Positions 11,915-23,051 are shown, numbered from the stretch's first letter. The stretch is DNA of 64,000 nucleotides from Dryocosmus kuriphilus (GCA_038277395.1 CM076192.1:12870596-12934595); one strand, 5' to 3'. The notes: generated by a model from the sequence alone, not told the origin. A program made the numbers and translations.

Positions 11915-12723
11915 CAGTGTTGCCGTCAGCGTTTAGCTCACATCCCCACATGCATAGTTAAAATTCCCCACATTCCCCCCTAGTAGTTTAAAAAATCCCC
12001 ACTCATTCCCCATTCTCTATAATAGCTCGATAATTCAAATTAAACTTTATTATAACAAATGAATAGCAGCAGCAGGGGCGACGCAAGACCTTAATTTGAT
12101 GTGTTGAGTACAATATTTTGTATTAAAAAACAGTAGGGTTATTTTAATAAATAAATTAAACCTAAAACATAAAATGCCGAATTATATTGAAGAAATTGAA
12201 CCTGTGACAAATGAATCTGGTGACATGAAAATTTTTTTAATAAATAACAGAAATTATTATTTATTTAAATCAAATACAGTTAACTAATAAGTGGAATTGG
12301 TATTAAATTTCAATTATACTGAAAATAATTTTACACTGTACTTGTAACTAATACGAAATATTTTATATTTAAGGACAATTTATCTTCGTGCTTTGCCATT
12401 CGTTGCCATTTGAAGAGGAATTAGAATTTTCTAATACTCAAAAAGATGAGGAAATAGAGGGTGTCGAAAATGAAGACATTTTATTTACCGACGAAAGATT
12501 GGCATGGCAAGATGAGCGAAAGAGTAATATTGTTTTTGAATGTTTTGAATACACTTTTTTTTTTATAATAGTAAATTTTTTTTTATCAAAATTTTTTCTA
12601 TTGAAAAAAGTGCTGATGGCTCAATTCCCCACAATTCCCCATAAATTTTATTCCCCAATTTGTCCCCGCATATTTATAAAATTCCCCACGTTTTGGGGAA
12701 TTCCCCACGGATCGGCAACACTG
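11915..12723. mobile_element. hAT element, 809 bp, exact 8-bp TSD
   Basis: The ends CAGTGTTGCCG and CGGCAACACTG are flanked by the duplicated octamer GCTCATAG (11907-11914 and 12724-12731). Both subterminal regions carry many short TTCCCCA(C/A) blocks, which in hAT elements can serve as transposase-binding repeats. The element keeps a small coding remnant (12374-12610) and is otherwise non-autonomous. It is probably an internal deletion derivative of a larger hAT. Confidence 0.9.
12374..12610 (+). pseudogene. Possible C-terminal remnant of the hAT transposase
   Basis: A frame inside the 809-bp hAT encodes an acidic tail with the block NEDILFTDERLAWQDER followed by a hydrophobic run. A TTTAAG immediately before 12374 could be a splice acceptor, so this may be the last exon left after internal deletion. 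I cannot match it to a named domain; placement at the transposase end is inferred from its position next to the right terminal repeat. Confidence 0.3.
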
Positions 12724-12964
12724 GCTCATAGTACTCAGAATCAAATGAATACATAGTCATAGTGTAATCATGGTCATCAGTTCTCCGATACCATCGTGAA
12801 AAATTTTGCAGGTAATCGAAGTACCATGCGTCAATGGAAATCATACAATCGCTCCGTAGAAGAAACATTTTGCTCTTCCCTCCTGCTTTCTCATGATTGT
12901 CATCTGTCAGACTCACTTACGCACGCACACTTTCTTAGTCTATGCAGAAGATAGAGACCATGTT

Positions 12965-13143
12965 CCTCCCATGCTGTTTAACGTATTTTTCTATCTGTGA
13001 GGCGCTGGAACCAAGAAACAGCGCCATCATGGAGCTAATTCCATAACTACACCTCACCCTCGACGTCTCATTCCTTGCGACGACATTCTAGCTTATGGGC
13101 ATTGCCGCCTCTATTCCCATCATCCCTCTACGGCTAGACCATG
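12965..13143 (-). repeat. Dispersed repeat, copy 2, upstream of the Arf-GAP exon
   Basis: The inverted counterpart of 4092-4273. It ends about 85 bases before the start codon at 13230, so it may overlap the promoter or 5' leader of the host gene. Whether it is a transposed repeat or a duplicated promoter piece cannot be decided here. Confidence 0.6.
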
Positions 13144-13229
13144 TATTGTTAGATCATGCCCTTGGGTCTTCCATAGTTCATATTTTATATTTCACACCTC
13201 CACAGTATCGAATGAAATGATGTTGTAAG

Positions 13230-13311
13230 ATGGAGGATTCGAATGAGAAGTTGTTAGTTGAATTGTTAAAAAAACCTGGAAATAATGTTTGTGCTGATTG
13301 CGGGGCAAAAA
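13230..13311 (+). CDS. First coding exon of an ADAP/centaurin-alpha type Arf-GAP gene
   Basis: The frame starts at ATG 13230 and reads 27 codons ending LLKKPGNNVCADCGAK, followed by a consensus splice donor GTGAGT at 13312. The block P-G-N-x-x-C-A-D-C-G is the start of the Arf-GAP zinc finger, with the first two zinc cysteines and ADAP-like spacing. The family are GTPase-activating proteins for Arf with two PH domains that bind phosphoinositides at the plasma membrane. The splice phase (one base carried over) would give the Asn or Asp that usually follows. I found no second exon within the window on the same strand, so the first intron is long or the exon is stranded. SMAP-type Arf-GAPs are a weaker alternative. 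Confidence 0.72.
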
Positions 13312-14617
13312 GTGAGTGTGTGCTTTTAAAAATATGATTATCATTGCCAAGCTGGTTCACTTACAAGTTTAATGTTTACATGAAAGTGGTATGGCTGAGT
13401 GCTGATTGTGTTTTGCTTAAGTACAAATGTTTTGAAAAAACTACTTTGACAAGTTGAAAGAAAGATTTACAGAGTCGTAATCAAATTTAATAACACACAA
13501 GTAACATTTTATAGTTCATCTTCAATATTCAGAAACCTGTTACTCTTTTTTGGAAGGATTGAGAGAGTTCAGAATGATAGTAAAATTATAAAATTATGAC
13601 ACTCAACTCGTAATGGAAAGTTATTTTATTTTATTTTCAAAATTCTATAATTTTAACGAATTTCATCGTGACAGAAGGGATAGAAATTAGGCCAGTCAGT
13701 AAAGAAAATTAATTAACATTAAGTCCAAAAGTTTATCAATTTGAGGACTGATAAATTAAGTTACAAAAACAGTAAATCTTATTTTGCAACACACTTCGAG
13801 GTCCGCAACGTATGAAAAACAGTAAAATTCTGATATTTTTCACAACTATTCCAAAAAAAAATTTGAAAACTTTTGCAAACTTGCTGGAATGTTTTTGAAA
13901 AGTGAGTGGGGGCCACTGGACCTCAGTGTGGACGCAACGTAACTTTTTCGTATAGTAAGTGAAATTTTCTTTTTGATAATTTTTGTTTATTTAGTAGTGC
14001 ATCAAAAATTTGTATTTCGCTTATTGCTTTTTGAAATGATTCTATAATTATATCACCGGTCAGGTCTTCACTGACTGTGCGTTTGCAGATAAATACCTTT
14101 GTTAAATTAAAAATTGAAATAAAAACATTGTAGAGCATTCCTTTTTGCTGTTTTAATCCTTAGCAACAGTGAATTTTGTATGTTTAAAACAAAATAAAAA
14201 AGCACGTTTTTGTACTTTTAAGTTTTCTCATTTTTCACCCCTCCGAATAATGCAACTTTTTGAAAGGAATTAAGACGGAATATTTTTTTCCGATTTTCAA
14301 GTATGTCAGTTTCAAAACCCTAGGAGGAATTTTTTTATAATTAAAACAACAAAAATAATAAAACTACTTCAGTAATTTTACGCTTTTTTCGTCGGACTCT
14401 TTTTGCAAAAAGTTGTTTATAAACTATATAAAACGTTTGTTATAAAGTACTTTTGTTCTTAGGGTACTCTAAACATCACTAAGAAGAGATTAAAAAAGTA
14501 TTAAAATATGTTTGCAATTTTCCGTATGTCATACTAACTTTGTAACCCCACAGAAGTTTTGTTATACATTAGTATTCCCCCTCTCACGCGCCCGCACTTC
14601 CCCCCCTCCCCCCTTAG
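13312..14617. other. Probable intron sequence of the Arf-GAP gene, nothing else seen
   Basis: AT-rich DNA after the splice donor. A minus-strand frame near 13923-14138 has no recognisable domain, and no further Arf-GAP or PH-domain exon was seen. Confidence 0.4.
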
Positions 14618-14956
14618 GTTCCTAGTTGTATACATTGAAGGTGCTATTAGAAAACGGGAATTTGAACATTTTTGTCAGACGACGAAAAACATGGAGAAAC
14701 AATCTAAACCTCCGTTCAATAAAACTCTGTCATACTTCGGCGTCAGTTTAAGACTCAAACTGAAAATTATACAAAAATGTATGTGTATATAATGTATAAA
14801 TAATCTTCAGTTTGAGTTTCAAATTAGCTCCGAAGTATGCCAGAGTTTTATGTAACGGAGAAGTTTAGACTTTTTCCCATGTTTTGCGTCTCTTGACGAA
14901 AATGTTCAAATTCCCGTTTTTTAATAGCACTTTCAATTAATTGATAAAACTAGAAC
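14618..14956. mobile_element. Foldback MITE, about 340 bp
   Basis: Arms of about 150 bases pair around a centre near 14780. Examples are GTGCTATTAGAAAACGGGAA on the left with its complement at 14918-14937, and ACTCAAACTGAAAAT with ATTTGAAACTCAAACTGAA-type sequence. TTAA is present at the right end (14957-14960), with TTAG in the matching place at the left (14614-14617), suggesting an old TTAA insertion. The frame at 14559-14792 lies across the left arm and is not a gene. Confidence 0.6.
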
Positions 14957-15301
14957 TTAATACTGGCAGTTCATAAGGTATAACCAACAAAATCACAATT
15001 TTGCAGGAGAGCACAAAAGCTTTCTGTAAAGTCGAAAATACAATTAAAGGAAATAACAAAGGTTTTGCTGAATTGAAGCCCAATTAGTTTATTTGAAAAA
15101 AGTTATCCAAGTTTTGAGGAAATGCAACTAAAAATCATCTTAATGATTTATTAGTTCACAAACTTTCTCACATTTTACTTCTCAAAATATTATTAAAAAC
15201 CTATAAATACAATTTCCAAGATTTTCAATTTTTTTTTAATGTATAAAAAACATGACATGTTAATTATTGTTAATGTCATAAGATTCCATATTATGTGCGA
15301 G

Positions 15302-16014
15302 GCTGTAAATTTACACAAGGAAACGGGGACATAAAGATACCAATGATTAATAGGGTAAATTTACGTAAATACTGTAAAAATATGAAGACAGTGTAAAATG
15401 ACACGAAGGTGGGAAAATTCCCAGCCGGTCGTTTGGGGTGAATAGAATTTTACCATTTTATTGTAAAGTTGCAGTCGTAATATAATTGGCTGAAGTCCAA
15501 AAATACTGCACATGCGTATTAGGAAGCCTGGGTATTTTAAATTACATTATTTAGATCGAGTACGTAAAGAGTGATTACGCAAAAATTTAAATAAATACTG
15601 CTTGTTAAATTAAGTATAAGAATTTTTATTTTATAAAATGAAAAAATATTCATGAAAAACAGTATATGCATTTAATCGTTAACACACTTGACTAAATTCG
15701 CATAGACTACTATATCATTGATGAATCATGTGTTTATAAAACGATATCGTGAACATTTAGCAGTTTTTTAATATTAAGCAGAGAAAAAAATCTTACTATA
15801 ATTGCAAGAACATTTGTCATGCTTTTTGTAGCAGGTTTCATTCCTGTTATCCTGGTGCAAAATTCATACATTTTCAACAGGGATCACTTCATGCTAAAAA
15901 AAGTAAAAAGTTTCGTGATTTTATAGCAGTTGTGCCTTTCGAGAATATCTCGCACTTCACGGTGCTATGGTTGTAAGAAAACTCATCCTAATTCAGCAAG
16001 AGTTCAACAACCAA
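15302..16014. mobile_element. Left arm of a degenerate palindromic element split by hAT
   Basis: The outer end GCTGTAAATTTACAC, with AAGATACCAATGATT further in, matches the reverse complement of the right outer end at 21503 (GCTGTGTAAAATTCCAC, then AAGATACCAGTGATT). The inner end CTATGGTTGTAAGAAAACTC, with CATCCTA and CAGCAAGAG, matches the reverse complement of 20465-20505. The middle parts are diverged. Together with 20425-21503 this forms one element of about 1.8 kb before the hAT inserted. Confidence 0.6.
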
Positions 16015-16022
16015 GCCACGTG

Positions 16023-16200
16023 CAGGCGCGGTCGCAGCCAAAGACTTGGAGGGGGGGGGGGGGGGGGTCATATTTAATAGTCAAGTAAGTTTAAAAAATG
16101 ATCATTTATTCAGGCGCGGTCGCAGCCAAAGACTTTGGGGGGGGGGGGGGGTCATAATAATAGTCAAGTAAGTTAAACAAATGATCATTTATTTCACAAA
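16023..16200. repeat. Tandem duplication of the hAT terminus
   Basis: Two copies of about 90 bases, each starting CAGGCGCGGTCGCAGCCAAA, then a G tract (17 and 15 G), then TAGTCAAGTAAGTT and AATGATCATTTATT. Only the outer copy adjoins the target duplication. Such a duplicated end could provide two alternative transposition ends. Confidence 0.85.
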
Positions 16201-16320
16201 AAATTATGAGAAATTACATATAAAATTATAAATGAAAAACCAAAATCACAGAACAAATGGAAGTCTTCTATTCTTATTGGCAAATCGGGTGATAATATTT
16301 GAGACGTCTGAGGTTATCTC

Positions 16321-18824
16321 TTAATGAATATTTAGAAGAGCTAAATCTGTCAGCCTCTCTTCCAAAATGCTTGCTCTCAACCAAGTTTTTACCCGTCTTA
16401 AAGTAGAAAATGATCTCTCTGACGTCGCAGCGCTTATTGGAAGGGTAGCCAGAATTTTGAGCAAAGTCTTGATATTTGGGTAGAGATCTTCGTCGCAAAC
16501 TTCTATTGTAGAAACCACACAACTAGGAACTTTTGAGTCAATATTTTCCTTGAGTTCCCGCCTCCATTTTGAAACCCATAGCTGATACTCTGTAACCACA
16601 GTGGAAGCAGGAACGCCCAAGAAATGGAAATACAATTCTGATGTTTTCTTTACATTAAGATCTTCTTCTGTATATTCCGGTTTTGGCATAAAAATGCGTA
16701 GTCCGAAAAGGTTCATGGTATCTGCAGAAAGTCGGTCTTTTAAGTCAGTTGTTATGCTGTCTAGCAGTGGAATATAGACTGTCCTTCGATAATATTCCTC
16801 GTCATTTCCTTGATAATTATCGCGAAGAGTCTGCCGAGGCAAAGTACGAGGCGCCTTAATATCTGAACCTAATTTTTCAGCTAGGTCTTGTGCCTCGACA
16901 AATAAATTGTAAACATTTTCTTGGGCATTTTCCCGTTTACGTAGCAGAACGTCCATCGTATCTTTAAGAGCATCTGATGCTCTCTTTAAGTCTAATGTTG
17001 TTTTTTGTAAATAGCGACTAAGGGAAACAGTTGCACCTGGAATTTAAACAAAAAGTAATAAACATGTGGTTGAAAAGTGGGGTACAAATTAAAGATAAAT
17101 CTATAAGAAAGAATCTAATTTTCTTACCCAGTACGTCGGACAAGCAAATGGATGCGATTATAAAATCTGGACTGCATAGAGTATGTCGTAAGCAATTAGC
17201 ATCAGATGCAGACTTGCTGTCTTGCCAGGTTGAAATTTTAGTTAGTACATCACAAATTTTTACCAATGAGTCACCTTGAAATTGCAAATAACCATCATGC
17301 CGTTCTACCCATCGAGTGTCACACAAACTTTCCAGTTTGCTACCAAGAGCGTCTTTAAAAACTCTGCTTCTCTTGGCTGAGGCATTTGCAAATGCCACTA
17401 ACTTTTTCATTGTTGCCGACGCATTTCTGCAACTGGTGATCTTCGATGACTTTGCTAGAGAGTTGTTGAGAATATGATTATTACAAGGGCATTTTTGGGC
17501 ATTGGTAGCAATTTTCAACATTTCGCTTACAGCTCCTTTAACCTCAGAGGCCATAACGGAGCAACTGTCTGTACCAATTCCAATGCAGTTTGATAAATCC
17601 AAGCCAAATTTCTTGCAGAGATCTAGGACAATATGTGCTAAAGCAACACCTGTAAGCCTTGGTTCATCCTCATGCAGCACATCTTTTCGAATTTCTGAAT
17701 AGGCATCACAAAATAAAACAAAGTCCTCTCGAATGACATTATTTTTAAGATATCGAAGTGATAAACTGAGTTGTTCTGTAGCTGAGATGTCAGTTGTTTC
17801 GTCGAATATAAGAGCAAAATGTTTGGCCTCCTTTACATTACTTATTATAGTTTCCTGTATTTCTTCTTTACGTAAACCAATTATTTCGTTTTGTATTCTC
17901 TTGCTTATGTATGTAGCATTTGAAAAGCTTTTTAAATGTTCCTCTAATATTTTATCACCTGCATCGATCCGAAACTTTAATAAAGCCCTGAAATTTCCTT
18001 CATTCACTGGACTATCAATGTCTTTATCGCGAAGTGGGTCTGAATCACGATGACCTCGTAGGGCAATGTTTTGTTGTCCACAGAATATTACAGTCTTAAT
18101 TATAGGTGCCAAACGATCTCTATTTTCTTCCACTTGTTTTGCTCTTTTTGATGATATTTGGTTTCTTATATCGATTGAGGGATTATGGAAACTAATAAGA
18201 AAACTTTTCCCATTTTCTACTGCTCTCTTGTGGTACTGGTTTTTTTCATGGACTGCAAATGCACCTTTCACGCCCATCAGATCGTCAAAAACTTTTAACG
18301 GTTCTTTAACTAATCTTTTTTTAATGGTGTCTGAAGACCTTTTTCTGCAGTGGCTTTGGCAAATAGTGCGCAGTACTTGCAATACAGGCCTCGGTCTTTA
18401 TCTGAGAGAACCAACCCTAAATGAGACCTTTGAGCGTACTTCTTGGAGTCCTTTCCTTTTTTACGTACAATGCTGTATGGAAAGTTATAATTCACAGGTG
18501 GGATCCAATGTTGTTCTAGCAATGCAGCTCTTGTTAAGTCGTCTAGAGTCACGTGGCATTTAATATGATAGCCAATATCTGTCTCAGAAGATGTTAGAAT
18601 TGTTATTTCATTTGAAGCTGTACCATTAGTAGAAGAAGAATGAGATATTTCAGGAGCATTAGCATTGGCGCTATTTTCCGAAGAAGCACATTCATGGTCA
18701 GGATTTTTAGTATTAGTATCTGGGATCACATGCTCGTCGTTGTCGCTTTTTTTAGATTTTTTGGTAAGAAAGTCATCAATTGTTCTCGAAGTGCGTTTGG
18801 AACCACTCGTCAAAGAATCACCCT
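16321..18824 (-). pseudogene. hAT transposase (TTF-type zinc finger, RNase H-like fold, hATC), one frameshift
   Basis: The protein reads from about 18824 (after a TTGTGGCAG acceptor-like site) to the stop at 16321. The N-terminal part has a TTF-type zinc finger (WIPP...YCKYCALF). The core carries LIFDETTDIS with the first acidic residue, GIGTDSCSVM with the second, and CPCNNHILN as the C-x-x-H-like motif. The C-terminus has the hATC dimerisation block ISAATSERSFSTLRRVKTWL. An intron of about 90 bases (17126-17036, GTAAG..CCAG) joins the second and third blocks in frame. One shift of a single base lies in an A run near 18325; no other break was seen. It is related to ZMYM1-like and THAP0-like transposase-derived proteins. 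Upstream exon(s) with the start codon were not identified. Confidence 0.85.
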
Positions 18825-19547
18825 GCCACAAACAAAATATACACCATATTAAACAAAATATTTTACCTGTATTCCCAAACAAGGAATCTCATTTATGAAA
18901 ACATAATTAAATAAACTCGATGACAAAAGGATGGCAACGTAATAAATACTACGAAAATAACCCAATAAAACTGTTATTGTTACTCTGTATAGCAGCCCCT
19001 GAACTTATTAATCATCCAATCAATCAATGTCAGTTCGTTAGAAAATAGATGGAATGGTAACAAAATCTTTTATGGTCAAATTTATTTGCTTCACGACCAA
19101 TCAAGCCGTTACGTCTCCAGTTAGGTAAATTTAAAATTAAAAGGTTCTTGATAAAAAACTACTCACTAGTCATTAATCAAAACTAAAGTTATGCAAAACA
19201 CAATACCTAACCTAAAAACTAACCCACACAACAAAGGCGTTATGCAAAATTAAGTATTAAGTTATTAAAATTACTTACCATCATTATCAAAGCAACAATT
19301 TCTCAACGCATCAAATTAGTAATTATAGACAAATAAATCCTTTCCTTTCACAACTAAGTATTTAAAAAATAAATTTCACAAGTATCTATTCAAAAACTCT
19401 TGAAGAAACACCTGTTGTCGAACCATATAGTAAATTAACGGTACTAGAGTACAATTTCAGGCGGTTAAAGTGGTAACAACTCAGTGCGGCCTCTGTACTC
19501 GAGTTTTAGAACATCAATCAGTCTTACTGCGCTGATTAGTACCGATA

Positions 19548-20186
19548 GGGTACTAAATTAGGTGGGAATATGCAAGGCCGCCATTTTGGGTTTTCACGAA
19601 TTTGAAAAAGGTTAAAACATTGAAAATAATTGTAACAAAACGAAATAATTTAACTATTATTCGCAAACAAACATTATGTACCTTTCATATAAATTGTTTT
19701 CTTAATTAGTATACCTTAAATATAAACTTTCGTGTGAGATTTATGAACATAAAAATGAGCTTCAAGCCTCGTTTTTTACTTCAAGATTACATCTTTTTTT
19801 TTTCTCTCAAAAGCTCCTCTAGAGCGATCAAATAACTCGATTTCATAAAAACTGCACTTCAGGTAATTAAATTAAGTTACTTTGATGATAAATAATGCAT
19901 ACTTTCCTAGCATAATCTCAAATTAAAATTTGATATCCAAGCTTCTCTCGCTAAGAGTTTATACACATTTTAAAACCTTAAGGGGTCATTTAGAAGGAAA
20001 CAGTATAGAAAAGATCTATCTTGGGTACTATGCTTTCAATATAGAGCTGTACAACCACCCATTTCGTGCCACTTTTATTTCTCATTTACCACAAATAATC
20101 ACATGTGTATATCACAACAAGCATTTCCCGCGTATGCTTCTAAGACACAAAATGGCGATTGCATATTCCCACTTAATTTAGTACCC
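19548..20186. mobile_element. 639-bp TA-flanked inverted-repeat element in the hAT leader
   Basis: The left end GGGTACTAAATTAGGTGGGA, continuing to ATATGCAAGGCCGCCATTTTG, pairs with the right end, whose complement reads GGGTACTAAATTAAGTGGGA and ATATGCAATCGCCATTTTG. TA lies directly outside both ends (19546-19547 and 20187-20188). This indicates a Tc1/mariner-type non-autonomous element. The frame at 19930-20181 overlaps the right arm and is not supported. Confidence 0.75.
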
Positions 20187-20368
20187 TAGTGCCGACTGCC
20201 GACGTGCTATAACGTGAATTATCGCGTTACGCGCATTTTTCAAAATTATTTTAAATACCTATTTTTTATTTTATTGTATAGATGCTTTAAGCATCTACAC
20301 ATAATAATTGATTTAAGATTTCGTAAATTGTCTATTTTTAGGCAGTTTGTCAATTTGACGTGTACGAT

Positions 20369-20370
<2 letters not shown>

Positions 20371-20404
<34 letters not shown>
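20371..20404. repeat. 34-base C homopolymer at the hAT 5' end
   Basis: An uninterrupted run of 34 C (poly-G when read in the direction of the transposase gene) lies 12 bases inside the terminal repeat. Frames that cross it encode only poly-Pro or poly-Gly and are artefacts. Confidence 0.95.
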
Positions 20405-20424
20405 TGACCGCCACTGGCCACGTG

Positions 20425-21503
20425 CAGCGCTGGTGGGCGCGCCATAACATCTTCGTTTCAAGAGTACTCTTGCTGAAATAGGATGAGTTTCTTGCAACCA
20501 TAGGCAAGGTGAAGTCGTGCATTTCACGCGTGGCATTAACATTGCTGACAGCTTATGACTCGTGCAATAATGACATGCGCTTCATTCTTTTATGATATAA
20601 AACATTCGATGCGAAAATTTCATGAGTTGATGTCAATACTGATAGAACTTTATACAATTTCGCACATTCAAGTTCCGTGCTTTAATAGGGAGAGCTCAGC
20701 TTACTACAATAGTCAGATTTTTTTCTCCGTGTAGGCGACTCTTTTTAAGGGCTATGTAATATGTAAGCACACCTTATTTTAGTTATAACTTTTCTAAGGC
20801 TTCAAATGTGTAAGCATGCATTTTTTCAGCTTCAGCTTAGACAAAAGCCTGGGATAGCAAGACCCGTGCTATATTTCTATTTATTTTTCTGGAAAAGGGG
20901 TAAATTATTTATTAATAGTAGAAAATAAAATATTTAACTTTTACAATTTCTATAAATAATTTATCTCTTTTCCAAAGATAACGCCGGTTCTGCTATTCCA
21001 GCGTTCTAAGCTCCAAAAAAATTCATATTTGCGCATCTCGGGCCCTAGAAAAGTTAAGACTGAAATTGCAGTGTGTTTAGATATTTTGTCGTCCTTAATT
21101 GTCGAATGAGTCGCTTTTTCATGAACAAGGAATCCGTATGACAGTTTCATTTCAAACTTAGATTAAAAGAAACCTAAACCTAGTGACTGCAGTTTCTAGG
21201 TTGCGCCTGTTGCATTTGTTTGTTTAAACTTTCATCAACTTGCGCAGCCACGCGGCTCAATCGATGCGCCATCGACTGTTCAACAATGAAATTACACTCC
21301 GTCTGCATTTTTCACCGATAGTGGGATCTTTACACGCCTTGCTGAAACTGAATTACACTTTACCTTTTGTAAAGTTACAAGATTAGTGACATTTTGCCAA
21401 GTATTGTGATTTTACATTTTTTCATTTACATTATAGTGTAAATTTCCTGTAGGAATCACTGGTATCTTCATCTCCAATGATTCTTAGTGGAATTTTACAC
21501 AGC
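20425..21503. mobile_element. Right arm of the palindromic element split by hAT
   Basis: The counterpart of 15302-16014. Homology is clearest next to the hAT (20465-20505) and at the outer end (21440-21503), with a further match of GAGAAAAAAATCT-type sequence near 20712-20735. This arm itself carries a younger TTAA foldback element (20749-21094). Confidence 0.55.
20749..21094. mobile_element. 346-bp TTAA-flanked foldback MITE
   Basis: The arms pair from the ends (GGGCTATGTAATATGTAAG on the left, complement GGACGACAAAATATCTAAAC on the right) to a tight centre near 20940, where GGTAAATTATTTAT faces ATAAATAATTTATC. TTAA lies directly outside both ends (20745-20748 and 21095-21098). No coding content. 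Confidence 0.75.
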
Positions 21504-21775
21504 GATTTTTGAAAAACTGTGACAATTACGAATGTTTCAATCTTGATTTAATTCAGATTGTGGCCATTTTAATTGCTGAAATCTTCTAAATTTTTTTTAG
21601 GTCAATTTTGAGCAATAGAAAGTTTTTACATAATTAAAAAAATTAGGATATTTTGTGAAGCTTTAGAAAATTTTCTTTGTTGTTTGAGGTTTATAAAACT
21701 GTATTTTTTCCATAAAAAACTGAAAATATTAGAATCTTACAAGATTTTGGAAAATTTGACATATTATTTAGATTC

Positions 21776-21985
21776 ACGTGTGGAAAAATGGAATTGATTC
21801 CCGTAAGGGGCCCGCATGGATTGCCCTCATGCCATGAGGGGCCATCAAGGCAATCCAGGCGTGACGCCACATGGAAACGACATGCTACTTCATAAGGGTC
21901 CAACATGGGCTGCCCTCATGGTTGCCCTTATGGTTGTCCTCGAGGGGCCCTCGTGGACCCCTCGCAGTTGCCGCGACAGTGAATT
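21776..21985. repeat. GC-rich block of ATGG(A/T)TTGCCCTC-type subrepeats
   Basis: After CGTGTGGAAAAA comes about 200 bases far richer in GC than the surroundings, built of short words such as GCATGGATTGCCCTCATG, GGTTGCCCTTATGG and GAGGGGCCCTCG. Several of these form small palindromes. A similar block in the opposite orientation at 24214-24332 ends in TTTTTCCACACG, so the two may be the subterminal regions of one element. The frame at 21816-22121 runs through it without recognisable domains. Confidence 0.5.
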
Positions 21986-22102
21986 CTTAATTTTTAAAAA
22001 AACCTTTAAGAATTGTCTCCATATCACTGTGAAGCATTTTTTGATAGATATATATGTATTGCTAATGTATAAAAAAGTTAAAAATATGAAAAAAAAAATT
22101 AT

Positions 22103-22170
22103 CGCCTCGACCGGGCCTTGAACTCCATAACCACCACCTTAACAGACTTGCGTTTTTCCTCTTGACCAAC
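22103..22170 (-). repeat. tRNA-like (SINE-type) segment
   Basis: On the minus strand, GTTGGTCAAGAGGAAAAACG resembles an A box and, about 25 bases on, GGAGTTCAAGGCCCGG resembles a B box (consensus GGTTCAANNCC); a T-rich run follows. The anticodon arm does not fold cleanly, so it is more likely a tRNA-derived SINE head or tRNA relic than a working tRNA gene. Confidence 0.35.
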
Positions 22171-22866
22171 TTAACTTACAGTTGATACCTTTTTTTCAGA
22201 TCTACATTCCTCACGTGCACTTGGAAATTTGTTGAAATTATCGTTCTTTTCAGTAATTGCACATTTAGATAAGATATTGTTACTATTTACCAAAACAACA
22301 AAGACATCGTTTCGTGGAATATCCATATTTTCAGAGTTCAGTTTCCAAAAATGCGTCATCCAGTTTTTAACAAAAATGCATTTTTGGTAACTCTTGAACT
22401 AATAGCCCGGGAGCTAGCGATCACCAAAAAAGACCACTTACATCGCATCTTGAGACCTTTTGTTATCAGGAGCGTTAAAAGTATGTAATAAAAAAAAAAC
22501 CTTATTTTCTCGTCGTTGACTTTTTGGGAGGTTGTCAATTGACATCAGACGATGTCAAAAAAAGACCACTTACACTTGTTTGACGGGACAATGTACCGCT
22601 TACAAGCACGTAAAAGTGTGAAAACGTTTTCGAAAATTGACTTACGTACTTGTATTTGAGATTTACCATGATCACAAAGGACCACTTTGCACATGTGAAA
22701 ACAATTTGCTTACGATCCATCCGCGGGACAAACCTATAGTAAGTGATCGTTAAAGTCACCGCTGCAAAAGTCCGCGCGCGGTCGTTGGAAAGTTCTATTC
22801 AATGCAAGAGTACAGGAATTCTAGGAAAATGTGAAACTTTTTTTTGTATGAACCAGGTCCGTGTGC

Positions 22867-22887
22867 GGGGGGGGGGGGGGGGGGGGG
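22867..22887. repeat. 21-base G homopolymer
   Basis: An uninterrupted run of 21 G follows CCGTGTGC. The G tracts of the hAT at 16023 look similar, but no hAT terminus is recognised here. Confidence 0.9.
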
Positions 22888-23051
22888 CGGAGGATTTTTG
22901 AACTACACTTTTTAGAGTTTTCTGAACTTTCCGATTAGGAAAATTTTACAGTCATGAAAAAAAATGTATTATGATACATTTTGATTCATTATCAGTGTTC
23001 ATCCATTTGTTGATAGTTTTCTTTGTATAGCCCCTTTGTGAACCGTGCAAC

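Larger units (their letters stand above)
16023..20416 (-). mobile_element. Nearly intact hAT transposon, 4.4 kb
   Basis: The ends CAGGCGCGGTC (16023) and, in reverse complement, CAGTGGCGGTC (20416) are flanked by the exact octamer duplication GCCACGTG (16015-16022 and 20417-20424). Next to the ends lie homopolymer G/C tracts of 17, 15 and 34 bases. The transposase is on the minus strand (18824-16321). The segment of about 90 bases at the left end, with its terminal repeat and G tract, is duplicated in tandem (16023-16112 and 16113-16200). A mariner-type MITE (19548-20186) sits in the 5' leader. Confidence 0.92.

Noticed and set aside
20246..20542. Gly- or Pro-rich frames across the poly-C tract
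   Set aside because: They are translations of a 34-base homopolymer at a hAT end.
22370..22800. Repeated word GACCACTT(A) suggesting a direct-repeat array
   Set aside because: Only three or four short matches with irregular spacing; no CRISPR-like or satellite pattern.
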